Source: Paenibacillus elgii NBRC 100335
GTDB lineage: Bacteria > Bacillota > Bacilli > Paenibacillales > NBRC-103111
DNA length: 64,000 nt
Direction of reading: 5' to 3'
NCBI RefSeq assembly: GCF_004000865.1
Contig: NZ_BIMB01000002.1
Span: forward strand, 186,001-250,000
Shown in pieces: positions 18,369-26,535 of the stretch. The notes beneath the pieces are model-generated. The model was not told the origin of the DNA. It did not search any database and saw only the letters and a program-made list of their open reading frames with translations. A program made the translations under genes and the position numbers. The stretch's first letter is position 1; each line of letters starts with the position of its first letter.

Positions 18369-19907
18369 TCAGCCGTCACCTTTCGGATGGTTGTCACCCA
18401 TTCTTTGCGAATTAACGGCCCGTGAGCTCTTAGGACGCGCCTTCATGCGCCATAAGGGCAGACGAACGAACGTGTCTTTCATATCCGCGAACCGCATCGG
18501 GGCAATCGGATTGCCGTAAGGCGTGCCCAGCGATTCCAGTGAAATCAAATGCCCGATCAAGGTCATCATGCCGATCACGATGCCTACAATGCCGAACATC
18601 GAGGCGATAATCATCATCGGAAATCGAAGCAGCCGGACGCCCGAAGCCATATCATAATTCGGGATAATAAACGAAGCGATCGCCGTGGAAGCGACCACGA
18701 TAACCATGATGTTGCTGACGATTCCTGCGGAGACGGCCGCTTGCCCGATCACGATGCCCCCGACGATCCCGACCGTTTGTCCGATCGGCGCCGGGAGCCG
18801 TACCCCCGCTTCGCGCATCATTTCCAGCGTAATTTCCATGAGCAACGCTTCGACAAGCGGTGGAAACGGAACGCGAGCCCGGGATTCTCCGATCGACAAC
18901 AGCAACTGCAGCGGAATGATCTCGTAATTAAAGGAAATGACGGCGATATACAACGCCGGTAAAAAAACGGCTAAGGTAAATCCGCCAAACCTCATCAGAC
19001 GTATAAAAGACGCGACCATCCAGCGTGTACTGTAATCGTCCACACTTTGAAAAAACGAGGAAAACGTCGCTGGGCCGATCAGTACGCTGGGCGAACGATC
19101 GACGACGACGACGATTCTCCCTTGCAGCAATTGGGCGGCAGCCGAATCCGGACGTTCGGTGGCGATAAACTGCGGGAAAGGCGAGTACGGGTTGTCTTCG
19201 ATCAGCTCGGCCAATTCCCCCGTGTTAATAATGGCATCGATGTCCACCTGGCGAATGCGGTCTTCGATTTCCTTCAACACTTCGGGATGAACGATATCGG
19301 CCATATATAAGATGGATACGAGGGCGTTCCCCCGACGGCCAATCGTCAGCTCCTTCATTTTCAGTTCTCGATTCGGGATGTAACGGCGGATCAGTGCGAT
19401 ATTCTGGCTGCCGGTTTCGACAAAGCCTTGATGCGCCCCCTTAAGCGATGCCTCGAGCTGTGGATCTTCGATCGCCCGTTGCGGCCATCCCTGCGTATTG
19501 AAAACGGCGGCTTCGCTGCGGCCATCCTCGAATAAGATGCTGACGCCCCGCAGCATCGCCATTTCGAGCTCGGACCACAGACTTAAGGTCCGGACATTCC
19601 CGACGTTCACCCGGGGCAAATTGTCCGGCGCGCCCGCATCCGCTTCGAATTGAAGCGGGCGCAGCACGTCGTGGTTGAGGGCGTTTTTGTCCGTGAGCCC
19701 GTCCAAATAAGCGATGGCCGCCTGGTTGCCCGTCTGTTTGATCACGAAATGACGAACGACCAAATCGGGCGTCTGACTGAACAGCTCGTGCAAATCGGCT
19801 ATATTTTGCGCTAATACGGAGCTGATCGGGGTATTCAGCTTATGGTTCGCCTGCGCTTGCGCCGCAAAGCTCTTCTTTCCTCGAATCCAATTATGCAAAA
19901 AAGCCAT
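18369..19907 (-). CDS. GerA-type spore germination protein
   Basis: A 512-residue A subunit. The hydrophilic N-terminal domain (about residues 1-280) contains VRHFVIKQTGNQAAIAYLDGL and VVVDRSPSVLIGPATF. It is followed by five or so membrane segments with FTLAVFLPALYIAVISFNYE, PFPPLVEALLMEI and RFPMMIIASMFGIVG. In characterised systems the A subunit oligomerises into an ion channel opened by germinant binding. The ATG at 19907 (MAFLHNW) follows AGGATG. It is the first gene of the A-B-C-B-C operon and lies behind a sigma-G promoter. Confidence 0.92.
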   Translation of the reverse strand: MAFLHNWIRGKKSFAAQAQANHKLNTPISSVLAQNIADLHELFSQTPDLVVRHFVIKQTGNQAAIAYLDGLTDKNALNHDVLRPLQFEADAGAPDNLPRVNVGNVRTLSLWSELEMAMLRGVSILFEDGRSEAAVFNTQGWPQRAIEDPQLEASLKGAHQGFVETGSQNIALIRRYIPNRELKMKELTIGRRGNALVSILYMADIVHPEVLKEIEDRIRQVDIDAIINTGELAELIEDNPYSPFPQFIATERPDSAAAQLLQGRIVVVVDRSPSVLIGPATFSSFFQSVDDYSTRWMVASFIRLMRFGGFTLAVFLPALYIAVISFNYEIIPLQLLLSIGESRARVPFPPLVEALLMEITLEMMREAGVRLPAPIGQTVGIVGGIVIGQAAVSAGIVSNIMVIVVASTAIASFIIPNYDMASGVRLLRFPMMIIASMFGIVGIVIGMMTLIGHLISLESLGTPYGNPIAPMRFADMKDTFVRLPLWRMKARPKSSRAVNSQRMGDNHPKGDG

Positions 19908-19946
19908 GGCGATCATCCTGTGTGTTAGAGAGAATAAGTTACACGT

Positions 19947-19976
19947 TAGGATGTGGTTTCCATGGCAAAGTTATAC
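19947..19976 (-). promoter_or_regulatory. Sigma-G promoter of the ger operon
   Basis: On the minus strand GTATA is followed by exactly 18 nt and CATCCTA. This matches the forespore sigma-G consensus (GHATR, 18 nt, CATHHTA) at every position. The start point would lie about 35-40 bp upstream of gerA, and forespore expression is expected for germinant receptors. Confidence 0.75.
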
Positions 19977-20029
19977 GTCATCATTTCACGATTTCGGCGT
20001 AATCATTTTGCGACAAAATCTCATACACT

Positions 20030-20587
20030 TTACATCAATTCGCCTTCTTTGTTCCCCTCTTCTTCGTATACTTGCTGCGTAAAACGCTTGAGTGAAGCTG
20101 CGCACTCATCCAATTTTTTTTGGCTGTCCGCAGTATATTTCGTTTGGAAAAAATCGCGGTTCAATATTTTTCGATGCCATCTTTTGAGTCGAACCAGTTC
20201 TGCCTCATTTTCTTCTACTTCATGATAAGAGAAATTCCCTATGCTTGTTTCCTTTTTAATTTCTTCAAGAAAGACATTACAACTCTCGATAAATTCCTTA
20301 TACTCGACTTCACGTTGTTGATTAAACGAAGCGACCATCTGCTCTTCCGTAATGCCTGAAAACTGCTCAACCTCTAACAAGTTCACCTCGCCATGATTGT
20401 CGGCAATGAGGTTTTGAAGTTGAGTGGCTTTCCCTTGAATATCTGACGTAAGAGGGAGCACGCATACGGATTGCTGTAAATAAAAAGCCCCCATGGATTT
20501 GAGCGTCCGCCAAACCCGGACACGCAATGTAGATGGCTCTGCAGGTACACGGTACGATAATATAAGCCACTTCCGCTTTTCTCTCAA
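20030..20587 (-). CDS. ChrB-like protein (N-terminal ChrB domain only)
   Basis: A 185-residue protein that matches the N-terminal domain of ChrB: KWLILSYRVPAEPSTLRVRVWRTLKSMGAFYLQ, VCVLPLT, and the EVEY region after residue 100. The C-terminal half is a charged helical stretch instead of the ChrB chromate-related domain. ChrB is linked to chromate resistance and in some bacteria acts as a chromate-sensing regulator. The start is TTG, 8 nt after GGAGGG. Base composition is AT-richer than its neighbours. It is divergent from the MntP-like gene with palindromic operators between. Confidence 0.75.
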   Translation of the reverse strand: MREKRKWLILSYRVPAEPSTLRVRVWRTLKSMGAFYLQQSVCVLPLTSDIQGKATQLQNLIADNHGEVNLLEVEQFSGITEEQMVASFNQQREVEYKEFIESCNVFLEEIKKETSIGNFSYHEVEENEAELVRLKRWHRKILNRDFFQTKYTADSQKKLDECAASLKRFTQQVYEEEGNKEGELM

Positions 20588-20620
20588 AATAATTGCCCTC
20601 CCAAGCAGTGATTTGAGATT

Positions 20621-20646
20621 AAAAATGAAACACTTGTTTCATTTTT
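20621..20646. promoter_or_regulatory. Palindromic operator 1 (chrB-like/mntP-like)
   Basis: A perfect inverted repeat with 12-bp arms (AAAAATGAAACA and TGTTTCATTTTT) and a 2-nt spacer. It lies 33 bp upstream of the ChrB-like start. Confidence 0.8.
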
Positions 20647-20668
20647 CGAATTAATATACTATAGAATT

Positions 20669-20690
20669 AAATGTAACACCTGTTTCATTA
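20669..20690. promoter_or_regulatory. Palindromic operator 2 (chrB-like/mntP-like)
   Basis: ATGTAACA-CC-TGTTTCAT repeats the operator 1 core with one mismatch. The two centres are 46 bp apart, and the AT-rich DNA between them contains TATACT and TATAGAAT, which could serve as -10 elements. Two copies in one divergent region point to shared repression of both genes. The regulator is not identified. Confidence 0.7.
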
Positions 20691-20712
20691 TTTTACAACG
20701 TTGGAGGGAATC

Positions 20713-21276
20713 GTGTTGGTTGCTTTGAAGATGATTGCTTTGATTTTATCACTTGGATTGGATACGCTTCTGATTTCCATTTCTTTAGGGTTTGTTAAAA
20801 CAAAAGGAAAAATGAAAATTGCCCTTGCTTTTGCGTGCGCGGAAGCATTAATGCCTTTAATTGGGCTATTTATCGGACAAGGCGTGGGTCAACTCATTGG
20901 CCATTGGGCTTCGTTAATTGGCGGAATTGCTCTGTTAGCGGTAGCCGTCTGGTTGATCTTTTTTGAAGACGAGGATGAGGCGGAAGAGAAGCTGGAACGG
21001 AATTTGGTTGGATGGACATTGATTGTAACAGCGCTCAGCATCAGTTTGGATGAATTGGCAGTTGGTTTCTCCATCGGTCTTGTTGGAGTCCCTATTGCGT
21101 TAACCATTAGTTTAGTTGCGCTTCAAGCATTCGTTTTTACGTTTTTGGGACTTACGTTTAGTTCAAAGTTGAAACGATACCTTGGCGAATGGTCAGAGAA
21201 ATTAGCCGGCATCGTTCTTGGATTGCTTGGGCTATGGTTACTTATTGATGCCATAATACGTTTATTCCATGACTAG
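20713..21276 (+). CDS. MntP-like metal (manganese) efflux protein
   Basis: About 187 residues in two homologous halves, each with three membrane segments. The half-repeats show GLDTLLISISLGF and SLDELAVGFSIGL at matching positions, corresponding to the conserved acidic MntP motifs, plus EALMPLIGLFIG and FLGLTFSS. MntP exports manganese in E. coli; the ion here is not certain. The start is GTG 20713, 4 nt after GGAGGG (TTG 20716 is also possible). It is AT-richer than the surrounding chromosome. Confidence 0.8.
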   Translation: MLVALKMIALILSLGLDTLLISISLGFVKTKGKMKIALAFACAEALMPLIGLFIGQGVGQLIGHWASLIGGIALLAVAVWLIFFEDEDEAEEKLERNLVGWTLIVTALSISLDELAVGFSIGLVGVPIALTISLVALQAFVFTFLGLTFSSKLKRYLGEWSEKLAGIVLGLLGLWLLIDAIIRLFHD

Positions 21277-21472
21277 ACTTCTTCAAGGAATGAACAGAGC
21301 TTTGGCAGCAAGCGGACGAGCCGTTGATCTTCAGCCGATGGGTATGTATAATTTCATGTCACTTGCCGCGTGTCACCTGTCCATACCTTTGCTTTGTATT
21401 TGAATATTCTATGATTAAGAGTTACCGGGGAGGTAATAACGGTACTCAATCCAATAAGAGGAGTGTTGACTA

Positions 21473-21571
21473 ATGAGTTGTACTAGAGGTTTCGGCGGCT
21501 TTACTTCCACAGGTGTTATTCTGGTTCTTTTCATTTTGCTGGTCATTGTTAGCTGCAGTTTGTGGTTCTGA
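21473..21571 (+). CDS. YjcZ-family sporulation micropeptide
   Basis: A 32-residue peptide with a short Gly/Cys-containing head (MSCTRGFGGF) and one hydrophobic segment (VILVLFILLVIVSC), the layout of the YjcZ/YczN sporulation family. These are made during sporulation and are probably membrane associated; the function is unknown. AAGAGGAG lies upstream of the ATG, and a strong terminator follows 22 bp after the stop. Confidence 0.75.
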   Translation: MSCTRGFGGFTSTGVILVLFILLVIVSCSLWF

Positions 21572-21593
21572 TATTAAAACGAGTTTTTTTGAG

Positions 21594-21620
21594 AAAGCCG
21601 CCGCGTGCGGCTTTTTTTTC
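21594..21620 (+). terminator. Terminator after the YjcZ-family gene
   Basis: AAAGCCGC pairs with GCGGCTTT around a 5-nt loop, and the stem runs into eight T. Confidence 0.9.
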
Positions 21621-21644
21621 TACAGTGGAGTAACCGTACAACGA

Positions 21645-21698
21645 AAAGAACCCTTGTCCGTCGAAGTAATGAAGTACGATTACTTTAATGAACAAGGG
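21645..21698 (-). terminator. Probable terminator of the 54-residue gene
   Basis: On the minus strand CCCTTGT and ACAAGGG enclose an inner AGTAAT/ATTACT helix, and the sequence continues into TTCTTTTC. It lies 19 bp beyond the stop of the small gene. Confidence 0.55.
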
Positions 21699-21716
21699 CC
21701 TCCTTAATATCCGTTC

Positions 21717-21881
21717 TCATTTCGCGGCTGTTTCCCCATTCATATCTTCATCCGTTATCGAATATCTAATCAGAAATTCATACCAATATTGATCAAAAGA
21801 AATGTTGTTCCGGTCCTTTAAGCTTAAGTATCGATCCCATAATCTCATCCGGAGTTTTTCCAAGTCAGTCGTTGGCTCCAT
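21717..21881 (-). CDS. Small protein of unknown function (54 aa)
   Basis: The reading frame MEPTTDLEKLRMRLWDRYLS runs to TGA after 54 codons and is preceded by GGAGGAGAA with 6 nt spacing, so translation is well supported. The product is soluble, mostly helical and rich in aromatic and acidic residues (QYWYEFLIRY). I do not recognise a family; it lacks the EL..KL pattern of Spo0E-type phosphatases. It lies 102 bp downstream of the TetR gene on the same strand. Confidence 0.6.
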   Translation of the reverse strand: MEPTTDLEKLRMRLWDRYLSLKDRNNISFDQYWYEFLIRYSITDEDMNGETAAK

Positions 21882-21983
21882 GCAGCATTCTCCTCCCAGA
21901 GTGCATGATCAGCTTGATGAGATCAGTCTATGGGGATACATCCAGAGGAAGCACGGTATTTACCTAATAAGAAGAAATAATGA

Positions 21984-22526
21984 TTAGCGATCCGGGTGCT
22001 TCGGCTTAAGCTCGGGCATCTCCAGAACGGCTGAAATGTTACACAGCATGCCGTTCGCCATGAATATGCTGACCGCCACCTCCGGCTGTGCGATGCCCGC
22101 TTCGCGAAAGCGCGCCTCCACAGAAGCCGTCACCTGATGCATGCCTTCCCGCATCACTTGGCGGATCGGCTCTTCCTTGATGACCATCGCTTGCATTTGC
22201 AAAACGATCTCATGATGATGCGTGCGCATCAGCTCTTCGTAAGCTTGAATCATCGCCTGCTCCAGCCGGTCCGAAGACGCATCCACCCCCGAGAACGCAC
22301 GGACGATGCGCTCGAAGGCCAGCTTGAGCGCGGCGGCGAACAGCTCCGCTTTGCTTTTGAAAAATTTGAACACGTAAGGCTGCGAAATGCCTACCCGCTC
22401 CGCAACTTGCGCCGTAGTGGCGCTGTAGTAGCCATGCTCCGCGAACACCGCTACGGCGGCTTCCAATATTTCTTCTCTGCGGTTCGCTGCGGCAGGCTCG
22501 CCGGTCTTCGACTTCATCTTGCCCAT
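21984..22526 (-). CDS. TetR-family transcriptional regulator
   Basis: A 180-residue repressor. The N-terminal HTH (ILEAAVAVFAEHGYYSATTAQVAERVGISQPYVFKFF) occupies about residues 18-60, and the ligand domain follows. The target is not evident because it lies between the small unknown gene and the tail of besA. A palindrome sits just upstream of its start, which suggests autoregulation. Confidence 0.88.
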   Translation of the reverse strand: MGKMKSKTGEPAAANRREEILEAAVAVFAEHGYYSATTAQVAERVGISQPYVFKFFKSKAELFAAALKLAFERIVRAFSGVDASSDRLEQAMIQAYEELMRTHHHEIVLQMQAMVIKEEPIRQVMREGMHQVTASVEARFREAGIAQPEVAVSIFMANGMLCNISAVLEMPELKPKHPDR

Positions 22527-22570
22527 CGTTCCTCCTGCGAAACCGGAGTGCTCCGGCCGATCTCTTCGAT

Positions 22571-22594
22571 CAGTTAGTTATTAATTACTAACTG
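22571..22594. promoter_or_regulatory. Palindromic operator of the TetR gene
   Basis: CAGTTAGT and ACTAACTG are perfect inverted arms around an 8-nt TATTAATT spacer, 45 bp upstream of the TetR start. Symmetry and position fit an autoregulatory TetR site. Confidence 0.6.
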
Positions 22595-22620
22595 TACTAT
22601 ACGCGGACCGGCCGGAAATT

Positions 22621-23370
22621 TCAAGAACCGGTTTCCGCCGGAAACAGCCAAGTCATCGCTTCCGGAAAACGTTTGACGAAATACTTCGCTTCGTGACCCG
22701 CACCGTCTTCGATTTCGAGCCGCAACCAATCCCCGCCGAGCCCGCGCTCCGTCAATATCGCATGCGCTTCGCGGGTGTACGGTACCATCATTTTCTGGGC
22801 GCCCGGTTTATGGATGCCTTCGATGCTTCCTACATACATGTAGATTTTGCGTCCCGCTGCGTCCATCGGCTTCGTTCTCACATACTCCATGAAGTCCGGG
22901 TACCAGAAGGAAGCGGACAGCAGCCCGAACCGGCCGAACACGTCGGGATGCAAATAAGCGGCATAAAGCGAAACCAAGCCACCGAACGACCCGCCGGCGA
23001 TGCCCGTCTCCTCCGGCAGGCGGGATGTCCGGTACTTCTCATCGACCCATGGCTTCAACCGGCCGGTAACGAAGGCGAGATAGTCGGCGCTCTTTCCGCC
23101 GAAATTCCGGGTCGTGTCCGCCAGCGAGGGGGCAAGCCACGGTGTGTATTCGTCATTCCGCTCGAACGGCGTAATGCCGATGAAGATAAGCTCACGAAGT
23201 TCCCCGCTCTCAAACCTGCGTTCCAGCTCCTCCATGGAGGAATCGAACAAATAGCTTCCATCCTGTACATAAACGACCGGGTATGCCGCCCCGCTAGTAA
23301 AATACGAGGGCGGGAGATAAACGGCTATCTCCCTGCCATCGAACGATTCGACTATGATTTTTCCCTGCAT
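22621..23370 (-). CDS. besA: Siderophore trilactone esterase, BesA-like
   Basis: A 249-residue alpha/beta hydrolase of the enterochelin-esterase type: VVYVQDGSYLFD, the nucleophile elbow GIAGGSFGGLVSLY, and a late His in DGAGHEAKYF. In B. subtilis BesA (YbbA) hydrolyses ferri-bacillibactin to release iron and lies immediately after feuABC. The same order here supports the call. GGGAGGG lies 4 nt before ATG 23370; an alternative ATG at 23403 overlaps the feuC stop but has a weak ribosome site. Confidence 0.82.
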   Translation of the reverse strand: MQGKIIVESFDGREIAVYLPPSYFTSGAAYPVVYVQDGSYLFDSSMEELERRFESGELRELIFIGITPFERNDEYTPWLAPSLADTTRNFGGKSADYLAFVTGRLKPWVDEKYRTSRLPEETGIAGGSFGGLVSLYAAYLHPDVFGRFGLLSASFWYPDFMEYVRTKPMDAAGRKIYMYVGSIEGIHKPGAQKMMVPYTREAHAILTERGLGGDWLRLEIEDGAGHEAKYFVKRFPEAMTWLFPAETGS

Positions 23371-23402
23371 AACGCCCTCCCGGGTTGGGGCCAGCCCTTG
23401 CA

Positions 23403-24425
23403 TCAGGCTCTGGCCTTAAATAACAAATACACAAAATACGGCACGCCGATGATCGATATGACAATACCGACAGGCAGCTCGGCGGGCGAGAATACCGTCT
23501 TCGCAATAAAGTCCGATACGACGACCAGCGCCATGCCGATCAGGCCGCAGACAGGGACCATGCGGACGTGCCGGATGCCTACGAGACGTCTGGCGATATG
23601 AGGGGCCATCAGGCCGACGAAGCCGATCCCTCCCGACACGCTGACGCAAGCGCTCACCAGCCCGATGCTGCCGAGCAGCAGGATCATCCGTTCCTTTTCC
23701 ACAGCGACGCCCAAGCTTCTGACGCTGTTCTCCTCCAACTGGAGCAAGTCCAGAGTATACGACCTGCTCACAATGACGGGAATTAGAATGACCAGCCACG
23801 GGAGCATGGAGACAATAAACTTCCAGTTGGCGTTGTAGATGCTGCCGGTCATCCAGACCGTGGCCATCTCGAAATCGGACGGGTTCATTTTCAGGCTGAT
23901 GTACATGGCAACTGCGCCGAGGCCGGAAGCGGTCGCGATGCCCACCAGAAGGACGCGCTGCGGGTCCAGCTTGCCATCCTTCCAGGCGAACAGGTACAGA
24001 AACGCGGCCGTGGTTAGACCGCCGGCCCAACCGAACAACGGCATCGCCATCGTAGAGAACCAGCCTGCTCCCTTGATCTGCCCGCTGAAAAAAAACATAA
24101 AGATGACGACCGCCGCACCCGCGCCGGCGTTGATGCCCAAAATTCCCGGATCGGCCAGCCCATTGCGCGTGACGCCTTGGATCGCCGCTCCAGCCACGCC
24201 CAGCCCTAAGCCGACCAAAGCAGCAATAACGATCCGGGGCAGCCGGAAATCGAAGATGACCAGGTCCTGCTCGGGCTGCGGATCGATCCGAAGCAGCGTT
24301 CGAACGATATCGCCCACCGTCATGTCGAAAGACCCGTTCGTCAGAGACAGGTAGGCGGCGGTGACGATCAGCGCGACCGCTCCGAGCAGTACCGCCATGT
24401 ACTTGCCGGTTGATTGATTATGCAC
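23403..24425 (-). CDS. feuC: Iron-siderophore ABC permease, FeuC-like
   Basis: A 340-residue FecCD-family permease with about ten membrane segments. It has GVTRNGLADPGILGINAGAGAA and the ATPase-coupling region SLGVAVEKERMILL, followed by GGIGFVGLMAPHIARRLVG. It forms the membrane channel with the FeuB-type partner. Its start overlaps the end of feuB by 8 bp. Confidence 0.87.
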   Translation of the reverse strand: MHNQSTGKYMAVLLGAVALIVTAAYLSLTNGSFDMTVGDIVRTLLRIDPQPEQDLVIFDFRLPRIVIAALVGLGLGVAGAAIQGVTRNGLADPGILGINAGAGAAVVIFMFFFSGQIKGAGWFSTMAMPLFGWAGGLTTAAFLYLFAWKDGKLDPQRVLLVGIATASGLGAVAMYISLKMNPSDFEMATVWMTGSIYNANWKFIVSMLPWLVILIPVIVSRSYTLDLLQLEENSVRSLGVAVEKERMILLLGSIGLVSACVSVSGGIGFVGLMAPHIARRLVGIRHVRMVPVCGLIGMALVVVSDFIAKTVFSPAELPVGIVISIIGVPYFVYLLFKARA

Positions 24426-25428
24426 GCTGTTCCCCTCCCTTCTTCCGGATCAGATACAGAAAGAAAGGAACCCCGACCAAGGACGTCACGACGCCGATCG
24501 GCATCTCGAACGGGTAGTTCATGAAGCGGCTTGCGACATCGCACAAGGCAAGAAATACCCCGCCCAGCACACCGGCGCACGGCACGATCCACCGGTAATC
24601 GAGGCCGATGAGAAAACGGGTAATATGCGGGACGATCAAGCCGACGAAGGCGATCTTGCCGGCCAGCGCCACGGAAATGCCCGTAAGTAGAATGACGGCA
24701 AGCATCGCGACCACTTTAACGAGCAGCGTGCGCTGTCCGAGGCTGACCGCCACTTCCTCGCCCAAGGAAAGAATCGACACGGATTTCGAGATGAGCAGCG
24801 CAAGCACAACCCCGACCACGGCAAAAGGAATCGCCAGCTTGATCAGATTCGGGTCCATCTGATGCAGACGGGCGTTATACCAAAAGCCGATTTTTTGCGA
24901 AACCTGAAAATACGTCGAGAACGCGGTCGCCATGCTGCCGAGAAACGTGCCGATCACGGTGCCCGTCACCGCCAGCCGGACCGGAGACATCCCGCCCGGC
25001 AGCAGTGACGCCAGTCCGAAGACAAGCCCTACGCCGAACGCCGAGCCGATGAACGAATACACGATCATTTCGATCGAAGAAGAGCCGGGCAGCGCGATCA
25101 TGCAGACCGTAATGGCGAATACCGAGCCGTCGGTCACCCCCATGATCGAAGGGGATGCAAGGTAGTTCCTTGTCATCCCCTGCATGAGCGCTCCCGACAT
25201 CGCCAGGAAAGCGCCGATGAGCAGCGCGCCGACCGCGCGCGGGACGCGGGAGTGCATCACGATTTGATGATTGACGTTGCCCGGGTCGAAATTGGCGAAC
25301 GCCTGCCAGAGCGTGCCTGCATCGATCGTTTTGGAGCCGAAACGGACGGATAAAATGATCGAGAGGACGATCGCAACCGGCGAAAGCCATAAGATCCACG
25401 CCGGGTGAAGCTTGTATGCTTGTCTCAT
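24418..25428 (-). CDS. feuB: Iron-siderophore ABC permease, FeuB-like
   Basis: A 336-residue FecCD-family permease, the heterologous partner of FeuC. It shows SRVPRAVGALLIGAFLAMSGALMQGMTRN, SPSIMGVTDG and GKIAFVGLIVPHITRFLIG. It lies 25 bp after feuA. No ATP-binding-protein gene follows, as in B. subtilis, where FeuBC is energised by an ATPase (YusV) encoded elsewhere. Confidence 0.87.
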   Translation of the reverse strand: MRQAYKLHPAWILWLSPVAIVLSIILSVRFGSKTIDAGTLWQAFANFDPGNVNHQIVMHSRVPRAVGALLIGAFLAMSGALMQGMTRNYLASPSIMGVTDGSVFAITVCMIALPGSSSIEMIVYSFIGSAFGVGLVFGLASLLPGGMSPVRLAVTGTVIGTFLGSMATAFSTYFQVSQKIGFWYNARLHQMDPNLIKLAIPFAVVGVVLALLISKSVSILSLGEEVAVSLGQRTLLVKVVAMLAVILLTGISVALAGKIAFVGLIVPHITRFLIGLDYRWIVPCAGVLGGVFLALCDVASRFMNYPFEMPIGVVTSLVGVPFFLYLIRKKGGEQRA

Positions 25429-25453
25429 GTTTTGTCGGCTCGCCTGCCTGGAA

Positions 25454-26449
25454 TCAGGAGGCCAGCTTTTCCACAGCTGCTTTCAGGAATTGAATTTTGC
25501 TCCACGAGGTGCCGCCCTGCCCCAACGGATCGACGACATTGACGAATACTTTGCCGTTTTTCACCGCATGGATGCTCTGCCAGATCGGATTTTTTTGCAG
25601 ATCCTCCAGCGCCTTCGGCGTGTCTTTGTTTTCGTCCTCGGAAAATTGCAGGAAAATGTAATCCGGGTTCATTTCGCTGAATTTCTCGATCGAGATGAGC
25701 TCCTGCGCCTTAGCGGCCTTCACTTCCGGAGGAGCCGTAAAGCCGAGATCGGCATACAGCGACGCGTTGAAGAACACGCCTTCGGGATAAATGTACAAGT
25801 TGCCGGTCCGGACTCTCAGGGAGACGATCTTCTTGTCTTTCAAACGATCGCCGAGCTTCGCTTTGGCTGCCGTCACGTCTTCCTTATACTTTTGCAGCAC
25901 CTGCTTGGCCTGCTCCTGCTTGCCGGTCAGCTCGCCCAGCAGCAGCAGGTTGGCTTCCCAGTTCGTCGAAATATGCGACACCGGGAACGTCGGCGCGACT
26001 TTCGCCAGCTTCTCCGCCATTTCGGGCGGGAACTTCGAAGAGCCCAGAATGACGTCCGGCTTCATCTTCAAAATGCCTTCGATATTCGGCTGCATTTTTT
26101 CGCCGGTGCTTTCCACGCCTTGCGTGATGCTTTCGAACATCTTCGGAAATTTGCCCCCTACGGTAATCGCGCCGACCGGCTTCACGCCCAGCACCAGCGC
26201 ATCCTCCATCGCTTCCATCGCGCCGCTGATGACGATTCGGTCCGTTTTGCCGGGCACCGTGTAATCCTTGCCGAGATATTTGATCGTTTTGGTCGCCGGA
26301 GCCGCGGCGTCTTTGGTCGCTGCCGCCGGTTTCTCGGTTCCTGTCGAAGCCGCCGGCTGCTCTTTCCCCTGACCTGCCGTGCCGCAAGCGGACAAGGCAA
26401 GCGCCAGCAGCGCCGCAGCTCCTATTCCTGACCATCTACGTTTCATCAT
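25454..26449 (-). CDS. feuA: Iron-siderophore binding lipoprotein, FeuA-like
   Basis: A 331-residue class III binding protein with a lipobox ending ALSAC (Cys22), a Pro/Thr/Ala-rich linker, and two lobes joined by a long helix. Recognisable segments are TIKYLGKDYTVPGKTDRIVISG, KPDVILGSSKFPPEM and IWQSIHAVKNGKVFV. The expected ligand is bacillibactin or a related catecholate, inferred from the locus. The first of two consecutive ATGs (26449) is taken; AGAGGGGA lies 9 nt upstream. A Fur box overlaps its promoter. Confidence 0.87.
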   Translation of the reverse strand: MMKRRWSGIGAAALLALALSACGTAGQGKEQPAASTGTEKPAAATKDAAAPATKTIKYLGKDYTVPGKTDRIVISGAMEAMEDALVLGVKPVGAITVGGKFPKMFESITQGVESTGEKMQPNIEGILKMKPDVILGSSKFPPEMAEKLAKVAPTFPVSHISTNWEANLLLLGELTGKQEQAKQVLQKYKEDVTAAKAKLGDRLKDKKIVSLRVRTGNLYIYPEGVFFNASLYADLGFTAPPEVKAAKAQELISIEKFSEMNPDYIFLQFSEDENKDTPKALEDLQKNPIWQSIHAVKNGKVFVNVVDPLGQGGTSWSKIQFLKAAVEKLAS

Positions 26450-26469
26450 CTTGCAAAATCCCCTCTCAT

Positions 26470-26484
26470 TGATAACGATTCTCA
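26470..26484 (-). promoter_or_regulatory. Fur box at feuA
   Basis: On the minus strand TGAGAATCGTTATCA is a near-perfect Fur 7-1-7 palindrome. It lies directly after a perfect TATAAT -10 (26491-26496) whose -35 is weak (TGGTTT, 17-nt spacer). This is the arrangement expected for a promoter repressed by iron-Fur and activated by Btr. Confidence 0.85.
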
Positions 26485-26535
26485 TTTGCGATTATAAACT
26501 ACCCTCCCCCCTTAAACCATGGACGATTTCCGGAG

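Noticed and set aside
21802-21987. 61-codon plus-strand frame between the YjcZ-family gene and TetR
   Set aside because: No ribosome site; the minus-strand 54-codon frame in the same place has a strong one.
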